NCBI GenBank assembly: GCA_026418055.1
Contig: JAOACB010000002.1
Span: 1 to 64,000 of the forward strand
Direction of reading: 5' to 3'
Length of the DNA: 64,000 nt
Origin: Fimbriimonadales bacterium
GTDB lineage: Bacteria; Armatimonadota; Fimbriimonadia; Fimbriimonadales; Fimbriimonadaceae
Position numbers and translations under genes: made by a program. Below are positions 9,532 to 16,981 of this stretch, piece after piece (the stretch's first letter is position 1; every line of letters starts with the position of its first letter). Below the pieces are notes generated by a model. That model made no database searches. It was not told the origin of the DNA and saw nothing but the letters and a program-made list of their open reading frames with translations.

Positions 9532-10293
9532 ATGCCGAACGTCGTTTTGACCATCGACTGCGAGGGGGCGCACCACGACCGGTGCTACACCCCCAAGTAC
9601 ATCCGTGTTCTGGAAGAGGAGTTCGTTCCCGCGAGCTGGCTCATCCACGTGTCCATGAAGGATCCCAGCGCCAACACCAATCTGTACTACCGCGAGTACG
9701 CGCACAAGATCCCGAACTGGCACGAACTCGGCATGAAGGTCAACTTCGAAAACGAGCGAGGCTTCGTCGAGGACCCTAAGGAGCGGGGCAACATCATCCG
9801 CATCGCCAAGGACACGCTGAAGAGCCACCTCATCAAGTGCACGAGCTTCCGTGCAGGCTGCTTCGCGCTGCTGCCGACGGACATCCCCTTCTTGGAGGAC
9901 ATCGGCATCTTGGTGGACAGCTCCGTGATCCCAGACAGCTCCTACCGCATGTTCGTAGACTGGACCGGGGCGCCTCACGAGCCCTACCACAGCGACAGCC
10001 AAGATCTGAAGAAGGAGGGGTCGAACAAGATCCTGCACATTCCCGTCGCGACCCACGAGGGACAGTACGGGTACCTCGACGCGGGCTTCGAGAAGCTCGT
10101 TCCCCTCTTCGAGGCAAACCTGCACCGAGAGGTCATCTGCCTCGGGATGCGGGACTACAACGACAACTCCGAGGACCTTCGGAAGACGATCCGCTACTTC
10201 CGTGGCAAGGGAGCGCACTTCACGACGCTGACCCAGGCCGCGAGCGAGCACTACGAGCACCACGAGGCCCTTAGCGCTTCGGGAACCGTCTGA
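9532..10293 (+). CDS. Polysaccharide-deacetylase-like protein (divergent NodB fold)
   Basis: A 253-residue protein without a signal peptide. It opens with VVLTIDCEGAHHDRCYTPKYI, resembling the NodB motif-1 strand, and has FRAGCFALLPTDIPFLEDIGI, resembling the RxP motif-3 region. The usual His-x3-His of motif 2 is not obvious: only WHELGMKVN is there. Metal-dependent deacetylation is therefore uncertain and it may be a different carbohydrate esterase-like enzyme. It forms an operon with the GH65-like gene, with AAGGAG upstream of the ATG. Its 3' end overlaps the convergent GT2 gene by 23 bp. Confidence 0.6.
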   Translation: MPNVVLTIDCEGAHHDRCYTPKYIRVLEEEFVPASWLIHVSMKDPSANTNLYYREYAHKIPNWHELGMKVNFENERGFVEDPKERGNIIRIAKDTLKSHLIKCTSFRAGCFALLPTDIPFLEDIGILVDSSVIPDSSYRMFVDWTGAPHEPYHSDSQDLKKEGSNKILHIPVATHEGQYGYLDAGFEKLVPLFEANLHREVICLGMRDYNDNSEDLRKTIRYFRGKGAHFTTLTQAASEHYEHHEALSASGTV

Positions 10294-11164
10294 AGACGTA
10301 GGGCCAGAGCTCCGGGTGCCGGCCGAGAAACCGGGCGATCCTCGCAAGGGCGGGGATCGGCTGACCCTGTCGGAAGCCACGGAGCAGGTGGCGACGGATG
10401 CGGGACGCCGCGGTTCGCCTCTGGTTCACCCAATACTCCTCGGCGATCTTCCACAGCTCGGGCTGGTTCCTCTTGGTCAGGAAGGCTCGAAGGATCTCCC
10501 TTGGCCTCTCGTACATCTCTTCGAAGTTCGAACTCGCGCTTCCGTCGGTTTCCCGGTAGTGGAACAGCTCCTCGGGCACGTGGACCCACAGAGCGGAGCT
10601 CTCGGCGCAGCGCAGCAACCACTCCCAGTCCTCGCCATGGCGCAGCGTCTCGTCGAATGGTCCGACTCGTTCGATGAGGCTGGATCGAAGCAGATACGTG
10701 CCCGTCTGCAGATTCGAACGGACGATGCGGTGAACAGGACTGGAGCCCTGCGGCCCTTGCCCGATGCGGTAGCGCACCCTCCGTTCGCCGCGCGGCCCTT
10801 CGGAGAACCGGTCGTAGTCGCAGTAGGCCAGGTCCGCTCCGGACGATGTCAGCGCCTCGGCCAAGCTCCGGCAGAACCCCGGCTCGAGGACGTCGTCGGC
10901 GTCCAAGAAGCCGACCAGGTCGCCCTCGACCATCTCCAGTCCGGCGTTGCGCGCTGCGCTGACGCCCCGATGCGCGATCCTTCGGAACCGGGCCACCGCT
11001 GGATGCGACGCAAAGGCCGCCTCGACGTCGGTCTGGTCTGATCCGTCGTCGACCAACAGCGCCCGAGCCGCCACACCCTCCTGCCGCGCAACGGAGTCCA
11101 AGGTCTCCGCCAGATGCTCCGTGCGGTTGTGGACAGGGACGATGAGGTCGACCACCGGACGCAT
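10271..11164 (-). CDS. Glycosyltransferase family 2
   Basis: A 297-residue cytoplasmic GT-A enzyme. It has VVDLIVPVHNRTEHLAETLDSV, LLVDDGSDQTD, ERVGPFDETLRHGEDWEWLLR and the DXD-like LVGFLDADDVLEPGF motif, the normal set for GT2 enzymes that add a sugar to a surface glycan. The start is ATG 11164; the in-frame ATG upstream at 11200 lies before the likely -10 element. The acceptor and sugar cannot be predicted, but the neighbouring exopolysaccharide block makes a surface-glycan role likely. Confidence 0.82.
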   Translation of the reverse strand: MRPVVDLIVPVHNRTEHLAETLDSVARQEGVAARALLVDDGSDQTDVEAAFASHPAVARFRRIAHRGVSAARNAGLEMVEGDLVGFLDADDVLEPGFCRSLAEALTSSGADLAYCDYDRFSEGPRGERRVRYRIGQGPQGSSPVHRIVRSNLQTGTYLLRSSLIERVGPFDETLRHGEDWEWLLRCAESSALWVHVPEELFHYRETDGSASSNFEEMYERPREILRAFLTKRNQPELWKIAEEYWVNQRRTAASRIRRHLLRGFRQGQPIPALARIARFLGRHPELWPYVFRRFPKR

Positions 11165-11172
11165 GCGCGGCG

Positions 11173-11178
11173 ATGATA
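11173..11178 (-). promoter_or_regulatory. -10-like TATCAT before the GT2 gene
   Basis: On the minus strand TATCAT ends 8 nt before the ATG at 11164, with a TTGAGG about 16 nt further upstream. No Shine-Dalgarno lies between. Confidence 0.4.
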
Positions 11179-11231
11179 CCGCGGCGCGTTCAGGCCTCAA
11201 CGATGTACCTGTTTTTGTGGATTCAAAGAAC

Positions 11232-11261
11232 TTGGCATCGGCGAACTCCGAACTTCATAAT
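11232..11261 (+). promoter_or_regulatory. Sigma70-like promoter TTGGCA-N18-CATAAT
   Basis: TTGGCA (11232-11237) and CATAAT (11256-11261) are each one base off consensus, with an 18-nt spacer. The -10 ends only 10 nt before the ATG at 11272, so the transcript would have almost no leader and the GTGAGG before the ATG would be at or before the transcription start. Confidence 0.5.
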
Positions 11262-11271
11262 CGGTGAGGCT

Positions 11272-12351
11272 ATGTTCTTCAACTTTGAAGCATCGCTAAA
11301 CGATGCCACTCCTGCTCCAGCGCAACAGATTCCATCCCCTGCGGCCCGTGCGCTCTCGCTGTCGCAGAGGGAGGAGGAGATCCTTCTGCTCTCGAGCCAA
11401 GGATTGACCGACAGGCAGATCTCGGTGGAGCTCGGAATCCGCCCTGGAACGATCAACACCCACTGGTCTCGCATCCGCCTCAAGCTCGGAGCATCGACCC
11501 GATCCGAGGCTGTCGCGATCCTGCTCAAAACTCAGGCCGAGGAGTCGGTGAAGCAACTGACCGCCGAGCGGGACCAACTGTTGAGTCGGCTGAAGGAGCT
11601 GGAGATCCAAGCCGGTCGCGCGGAACTCGCGCTCCAGGCGCTTGGCGCGGCGCTCCAGGCGCTGCCGATCATCCTTTGGGCGGCCGACGAGACGGGCCGT
11701 TGTCTTTATCTCGATGGGCTACCTGCCAAGGAGTTGCGCATGCTCGAGGGCCTAGAGGGATCGCATTCGGCCCTTTTGGGAGCTCTTGCCAAGCCCGAGG
11801 ACTTGCAGAAGGCTCTGGAAGGGCGCACCGTGACCACCGAGGGCGAGTTTGGGGACCGGAGGTTTGAGACCCACTTGGGTCCGTGGCGCATAAAGGAGCA
11901 GGGCCCGCGCCGGGTTGTGGGCCTCAGCATCGATGCCACCTTCGCCAAAGCCGCTCAAGAGACGGTCCTATCCAGCCTGAGGCTACTGACCTCGATCGTC
12001 GAGGCCAGCCCCAGCGTCATCCACGTGCACGACATCGACGAGCGGCGGGAGATCTTCGTGAACCGCCGTGTGTTCCAGTCTCTCGGTTACACCCCGAAGG
12101 AAATCTACGATCTGGGGACCAACATCACGATGAGCCTGGTGCACCCGGAGGACGTGCCGATCGTTGAGGGCGCCAAGCAGGCGGTCTTGGAGCTAGCGGA
12201 CGGCGAAGTGCTTCCCGTCCGCTACCGCATGCGCCGGTCGAACGGAGAGTACGCGGAGATCCACGACCAAGTGACGGTGCTCTCGAGAACGCCGAGCGGG
12301 AGGGCGAAGACCGTGCTGGGTGTCGCCCAAGTGAAGCTCTGCCACAACTAG
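11272..12351 (+). CDS. LuxR-type HTH regulator with C-terminal PAS domains
   Basis: A 359-residue protein with unusual order. Residues ~27-85 are a LuxR/GerE helix-turn-helix (LSQREEEILLLSSQGLTDRQISVELG, TINTHWSRIRLKLG). Residues ~90-125 are a predicted coiled coil. Then come a weak PAS-like region (~128-225) and a clearer PAS_3 domain (~245-355: VEASPSVIHVHDI, FQSLGYTPKEI, PEDVPIVEG, YRMRRSNGEYAEIHDQVTV). Most LuxR proteins carry the HTH at the C-terminus. The PAS domains suggest small-ligand or redox sensing. It sits between a divergent GT2 and the convergent exopolysaccharide operon, so it may control surface glycan genes; that link is inference. Confidence 0.78.
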   Translation: MFFNFEASLNDATPAPAQQIPSPAARALSLSQREEEILLLSSQGLTDRQISVELGIRPGTINTHWSRIRLKLGASTRSEAVAILLKTQAEESVKQLTAERDQLLSRLKELEIQAGRAELALQALGAALQALPIILWAADETGRCLYLDGLPAKELRMLEGLEGSHSALLGALAKPEDLQKALEGRTVTTEGEFGDRRFETHLGPWRIKEQGPRRVVGLSIDATFAKAAQETVLSSLRLLTSIVEASPSVIHVHDIDERREIFVNRRVFQSLGYTPKEIYDLGTNITMSLVHPEDVPIVEGAKQAVLELADGEVLPVRYRMRRSNGEYAEIHDQVTVLSRTPSGRAKTVLGVAQVKLCHN

Positions 12352-13496
12352 TCCGCAAGCAGGCCCATCGGCTCCAAAATCCGCCTCCTCTCGGCTTCCC
12401 AAGAGAAGAGGCGTCGCGCGCGTTCGAAGGCGGCCGAGCCCATCCGAAGGCGAAGGCGGTCGTTCGAGCAGAGCTCCGCCAGAGCTTGGGCTGTTGCCGT
12501 GGCGTCGCCCTCCTCGCCGAGGAGCCCGGTCTCCCCGCTCACGACGGCTTCCGGTATGCCGGCGTGCAGCGTCGAGACCACGGGCAAGCCGGCCGCCATC
12601 GCCTCCAGAATCACGGTGGGCAATCCCTCCTCGTCGCCCGTTCTCGGGTCGGTTCGCGAGTGCAGCGCGAAGATGTCCGCGCGTTGCATCCACTCTCGAA
12701 CAACCTCTCGAGGCTGGCTCCCGAGAAACCGAACGTGCGCTTCGATCCCGAGGTTCCTCGCCAACCTTTGGGCGCGGGCACGATCCGGTCCATCTCCGAT
12801 GACAACCAACTGGGCGCCTCTTCCCGTGCTTCGCAGAACGCGTCCGAAGGACTCGATCAGCGTGCAGACGTCCTTCTTGCCCACCAGCCTTCCCACGGTC
12901 AGCACCACCGGCGGATCCTGGGAACCTCTTTCGCGGCTTGGAGGAAGATCCGGGACGATCACGCCACCGGGCGTCACATGGATCCTCTCGGGGGGCAATC
13001 CGAGCTGCTCCAGCCGCCTGCGAGCCAAGCTCGATCGCACGAAGACGCCATCGGCATGCCTATGCTCGAGAAAGAGCCGACGCCACAGAGGGTTGCGTAG
13101 CGAGCGGCTGACGTCGTAGCCATGGCCGAACGAGAACCACCGAAGTCCCCGCTCCTTGGCAAGCGCGATGTACGTCGGACCAACGTCGAGGTACTCCGAA
13201 AGCACATGGGTCGTGCCGAGACTGACCCAAAAGCGCTCCAACCTTGGCCAGTGGCGACGCTCCGTGAGGCCGACGCCGCGCGTTCGCGTTGCAATCAGCA
13301 AGAGACCCCGCATCCAGCGGCGCTCCGAACGCAGGACCAGGGACGGACCATCGAAGTCCCACATCCTTCGCGACTGCGGCAGCCTGACCGCAGCCGATAG
13401 CGAGGTCCTCCCAGGCAGCAGCCTCTTCGCGTGATCCTCAATGAAGGTCTCGGAGGCCCCGCCCCACACCTTGGTGAGAACGGCTAAGGGGTGCAA
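12348..13496 (-). CDS. Glycosyltransferase family 4
   Basis: A 382-residue GT-B enzyme. The GT4 C-terminal domain is clear: VVLTVGRLVGKKDVCTLIESF, QLVVIGDGPDRARAQ, VRFLGSQPREVVREWM, then the donor-binding EEGLPTVILEAMAAGLPVVST with the E-x7-E pattern. The likely start is TTG 13496, just inside the end of the Wzy-like gene and after AGGAGG; GTG 13469 is the alternative. The much longer open frame running to 14681 is antisense-free shadow of the Wzy gene. It probably adds a sugar to the exopolysaccharide repeat unit. Confidence 0.82.
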   Translation of the reverse strand: MHPLAVLTKVWGGASETFIEDHAKRLLPGRTSLSAAVRLPQSRRMWDFDGPSLVLRSERRWMRGLLLIATRTRGVGLTERRHWPRLERFWVSLGTTHVLSEYLDVGPTYIALAKERGLRWFSFGHGYDVSRSLRNPLWRRLFLEHRHADGVFVRSSLARRRLEQLGLPPERIHVTPGGVIVPDLPPSRERGSQDPPVVLTVGRLVGKKDVCTLIESFGRVLRSTGRGAQLVVIGDGPDRARAQRLARNLGIEAHVRFLGSQPREVVREWMQRADIFALHSRTDPRTGDEEGLPTVILEAMAAGLPVVSTLHAGIPEAVVSGETGLLGEEGDATATAQALAELCSNDRLRLRMGSAAFERARRLFSWEAERRRILEPMGLLAD

Positions 13497-14806
13497 GACG
13501 CCTCCTGGGGCCGTTGCCTCCCAACCCGCTCTTCCACGCGGGAGAGCTGAGAGAGACCTCCGAACAGGAACAGAAGGCTCATCGCATCGTCCCATGTGAC
13601 GATGTTGTTGGCGTACATCGCGATGAGCGATGCCGCCAATGCCACCATCTGTGCCAGAGCAAGCTCCGAGCGGATCGTTGGAGTCCCGCGCTCCGTGAGA
13701 AGCACCCGAACGAGACCGAGCGCGTAACTGAGGAAAGTTAGAATGGCGATCCCCAAGCCAACGTAGCCGTAGCAGGCTGCGAGCAGGAGGAACCCCGCGT
13801 CGATGGCGTGGTAGGGAGCCCACTTGTCGGTGCCGCCCTCGACGGCGCCCCAGAAGACGGGCTCCGGTCCGAGGCCCGTCCATGGAAGATGTTCGAGCAC
13901 GAAGTCGACCTGGGGCCAGGCGAGCGCCTTCCTTCCCAGCAACGTCGGCTCGGACCGCACGTCCGTTTGCAGCAGCGTTTGAAACTGATGCGGGAAAACC
14001 GCCAACGCGGCAAGCAGAGCGGCGAGCACACCGCCTGCCACCCAGAATCCGCGCCTGCGGTCGCGCACGAACAGACCAACGAGGTACGCGGCCACGACCA
14101 CCGCCAATCCCGGAACATGCGCTCTGGCCTGAGCCGCGAGGCTCGCAAACGCCATCAAACCGAACAACAGGAAATCCCACCAACGCAGGCGACGAAACCA
14201 AGCCTTGCCCGCCAGCAACCCGATGCCGATGTTGCAGAGGAGCGCAAGGTGCGAGTGGTATCCCGAGAGGCCCACAGGCCGATCGATCACGGCAGCGTGC
14301 ATGGCCTGCCGAACCGGAGCCCACGCCGCTGGTGCCAAGAAGTCGGCCAGTCCCGCCGCGGCAACCACTCCCAGCGCGAACACGACGGCCGACTGAAAGC
14401 CCTGCCTCCATCTCGGTGCCAGCCAGACCAGCACGGACGCGCAGAAAAACACGAACACATGCCGCATCAGGAAGAAGTCGATCGTCCCAAGAGGTTGGAT
14501 TCTCCCGATCGTCGCAGCGGCAACCATCGTGCTCACGCCGCTCCACACCTGCAGCAGCAAGACACCTATGAGGGCGCCGGGCATCCTCAGCGGCGCCTGC
14601 AACCGGCTCCAGGCCACAACCAGCCAAGCCGTTCCCGCTGCGATGGCGGCGTTCCGGATCATGCCGTTGACACCCGGCCACGCGACGAGCAAGGGAAGCA
14701 CCGCCGCCGCCAGGCAGACTGCCCCGGCCTTATGGAAGGACCCCCACGGAACCTCCTTGGCAACCTGGGGCCTGCTGCGAGCGGGCGACAGGGTGGAGGC
14801 GGACAT
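13484..14806 (-). CDS. O-antigen ligase/polymerase-like membrane protein (Wzy_C type)
   Basis: A 440-residue protein with about eleven hydrophobic segments and a large periplasmic loop. The central region (SGYHSHLALLCNIGIGLLAG and the following helices) resembles O-antigen ligase/Wzy polymerases, which join undecaprenyl-linked glycan units outside the inner membrane. Family assignment rests on topology and operon context, since these proteins conserve little sequence. It lies 6 nt after the Wzz-like gene and overlaps the GT4 start. Confidence 0.72.
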   Translation of the reverse strand: MSASTLSPARSRPQVAKEVPWGSFHKAGAVCLAAAVLPLLVAWPGVNGMIRNAAIAAGTAWLVVAWSRLQAPLRMPGALIGVLLLQVWSGVSTMVAAATIGRIQPLGTIDFFLMRHVFVFFCASVLVWLAPRWRQGFQSAVVFALGVVAAAGLADFLAPAAWAPVRQAMHAAVIDRPVGLSGYHSHLALLCNIGIGLLAGKAWFRRLRWWDFLLFGLMAFASLAAQARAHVPGLAVVVAAYLVGLFVRDRRRGFWVAGGVLAALLAALAVFPHQFQTLLQTDVRSEPTLLGRKALAWPQVDFVLEHLPWTGLGPEPVFWGAVEGGTDKWAPYHAIDAGFLLLAACYGYVGLGIAILTFLSYALGLVRVLLTERGTPTIRSELALAQMVALAASLIAMYANNIVTWDDAMSLLFLFGGLSQLSRVEERVGRQRPQEASCTP

Positions 14807-14812
14807 GGATGC

Positions 14813-16861
14813 TTAGACGCTCAGGTTCGAGAACGGCTCGTCGCCCGGGGAGGCGTCGGCGAGGATCAGGCTCACCGACTTCGCGCCGCTCTGCGTGAGA
14901 ATGTCCTGAGCCTGAGGCACCTGCCGGTAAGGAGTCTCCCTTGCCGACACGACGAGATAGACGTCGTCCACCAGCTTCGCCATGCGCGCCGCATCGGAGA
15001 GCACGTCGCACGCCGGCAGGTCCAACACCACGACGTCAGCCAACGACTTCAGCGTCTCCAGCAAACCAACGACGAGCGGCGTCTGGAAGTCCGCCAGCGA
15101 AGCGCCGTTCGCGCTCCCGGCAGGAAGGAACCACAGGTTCTCCTGTTTCGTTTGGACCAGCAGATCGGAGCTCGCTGTCGGCAGCATGGCGCGGCCGAGC
15201 AGATCGCTGACTCCCGGCTTAGGCTCCTTGAGCAGCCTGTCGCTGGCGGTCGCCCTCTTCAGGTCCGCGTCCACCAAAAGCGTCCTGAGGCCCGTTTGGG
15301 CCAACGCCAAAGAGAACTGTGCGGCGGCCAGCGTCGCATCCGCCCCCTGTGCCGAGGTGAACAGAACCACCCTCGGCAGCGACTCGAACTTTGCCGATGA
15401 TGCGAAGGCGAGGTACCGAAACGACTCCAGCGGCCTCGCATCTGGCTCCGCCACCGCGGCGATCAAAGCCTCTTCCGCTCTGGCCGGCAACTTCGGAACG
15501 GTCGCGGACACCGGCAACCCAGTCAGCTCCGACAGCTGGTTGGACGTGGAGACCCGAAGCCGCATCGCCTCCACGATGGAGGTGTACAGCAACCCCATGC
15601 AGAGCCCGCACACCAAGCCGATAAAGCCGAGCTTGAGGTAGTCGGGGGACACCGGTCGCCGCATCAGCCTGGCAGGAGCCAGAACCTGGGCCGAGACGCG
15701 GATGGTTTCGGTCCTGTCCTTCAGATCCTCGGACTGGGCCTTGAGCCTGCGGTACTTGGAGTCCAAGATTTCCAGCTCTCGAACGAGCCGGCGCAGTTCG
15801 ACCTCGTCCCTCGGCAACGCTCGTTGGAGCTCTCGTTGGCGCTGCAGCTCTCGCTCCAAGGCGGCGATCTGCCCCTTCAGGCTGGTGAGCTGCACCTCGT
15901 TCCCAGCCAGCTGCAGCTCCAGCTGCCTCCGCACAGGATCGGTGGCCGTTTGGCGGCCAGAGGGGATGATCTCGATGCGCTTGGCCTCTAGGAGCTTCTG
16001 CTCCCACTCGCGGATCACCTCATCCAGGTTGCGGATCTTGACGGAATCCTCGCGGTAGAACCGAAGGGCCTCGACGCGTTGCCGCTGATAGTCCGCGAGC
16101 TGTTGCTCCAGCTGGGACACGATGGGATTCTTCGACTCCGATCGAGACTCCAAACTGAACCTGGGCGTCTCAGCGAGCTTCCCTCTTTGGCGGGCGATCG
16201 CCGCTTGGACGCCCCTCAGCTCGGTCTGCGCCTTGTCGAGCAATCGCTCAAGATCCTGCTCGTAGCGCGTCGCCTCGGCCGTGCGCGTCGAGAAGTCCGT
16301 GAAGCCTCGTTCGATCTTGAACCGCTCAAGCCGCCTCTCGGCATCCCTGACGTCCCGCTCGGCGCTGCGCACCTGGGAATCCAAGTACTCCTGCGCTTGG
16401 ACCACCGACTTGCGCACCGCCTGCTGGCGGAGCTCGTTGTACACTCGGCCGATCTCGTCCGCGATGGAAGTCGCCGCCTCTTGCGAGTACGCTCGCACCC
16501 TCACCTGAGCGATCCGGGACATTTCCTGCCCCTTCACGTCGTACATCAGGTACAGGTCTTCGTAGTCCCGCAGAAGAGAGGCGTCGTTGAGCTTCCGGGC
16601 TGCGGACTCCAGAGCGCTCGCAAAGGTCGACTCCGACCGGATGATCTGGAGCTCCGTCTCCACCGTGCCTTGATTGCCAAGCTGCAGAATCTGGTCGACG
16701 GGATCCGTTGTTGCGCCCACCACGCGCCTGGAGTCCTCCGCTCCGAAGAGAATCTCCGTTCGCGCCTCCCAAACGGTCGGCAGGAAGAGGCCCACCACCA
16801 GCGCAACCGCGACTCCGAGAACGGAGAAGAGCGCGACCCGCCGAAAGTGCATCTTGATCAT
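14813..16861 (-). CDS. Wzz/GNVR chain-length protein with degenerate BY-kinase domain
   Basis: A 682-residue polysaccharide co-polymerase. It has an N-terminal membrane helix (~residues 9-28), a long coiled-coil periplasmic region (~150-385), a GNVR-type segment and a second helix (~405-430), then a cytoplasmic CapB/Wzc-like domain. The domain keeps the Walker A' (LLVDADLKR) and a Walker-B-like VVVLDLPACDVLSD. The Walker A position reads VLFTSAQGADATLAAAQF, with no GKS/T, and the C-terminus has no tyrosine cluster. It probably controls chain length without autophosphorylation. It is the first gene of the operon with the Wzy-like and GT4 genes. Confidence 0.85.
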   Translation of the reverse strand: MIKMHFRRVALFSVLGVAVALVVGLFLPTVWEARTEILFGAEDSRRVVGATTDPVDQILQLGNQGTVETELQIIRSESTFASALESAARKLNDASLLRDYEDLYLMYDVKGQEMSRIAQVRVRAYSQEAATSIADEIGRVYNELRQQAVRKSVVQAQEYLDSQVRSAERDVRDAERRLERFKIERGFTDFSTRTAEATRYEQDLERLLDKAQTELRGVQAAIARQRGKLAETPRFSLESRSESKNPIVSQLEQQLADYQRQRVEALRFYREDSVKIRNLDEVIREWEQKLLEAKRIEIIPSGRQTATDPVRRQLELQLAGNEVQLTSLKGQIAALERELQRQRELQRALPRDEVELRRLVRELEILDSKYRRLKAQSEDLKDRTETIRVSAQVLAPARLMRRPVSPDYLKLGFIGLVCGLCMGLLYTSIVEAMRLRVSTSNQLSELTGLPVSATVPKLPARAEEALIAAVAEPDARPLESFRYLAFASSAKFESLPRVVLFTSAQGADATLAAAQFSLALAQTGLRTLLVDADLKRATASDRLLKEPKPGVSDLLGRAMLPTASSDLLVQTKQENLWFLPAGSANGASLADFQTPLVVGLLETLKSLADVVVLDLPACDVLSDAARMAKLVDDVYLVVSARETPYRQVPQAQDILTQSGAKSVSLILADASPGDEPFSNLSV

Positions 16862-16946
16862 GAGACGACCGCCGTCACCGCCCTGGCCGAAACCGGACCA
16901 CAGGCCAACCCACTCCGCCCCTTGTTTCCATCGGAAGAATGGGGCT

Positions 16947-16952
16947 AGTTTA
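16947..16952 (-). promoter_or_regulatory. Candidate -10 (TAAACT) for the exopolysaccharide operon
   Basis: On the minus strand TAAACT lies about 85 nt before the Wzz-like start, in the 120-bp gap upstream of the operon. The -35 match is weak, so this is tentative. Confidence 0.25.
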
Positions 16953-16981
16953 CACCTCGCGAAACCGGGCCTACGACGCCC

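Noticed and set aside
13497-14681. Long N-terminal extension of the GT4 frame
   Set aside because: It overlaps the Wzy-like gene in another frame and shows no glycosyltransferase N-terminal domain. Start set at TTG 13496.
13808-15400. 530-codon open frame on the plus strand
   Set aside because: Antisense to the Wzy- and Wzz-like genes, rich in Arg/Gln/Pro, no motif.
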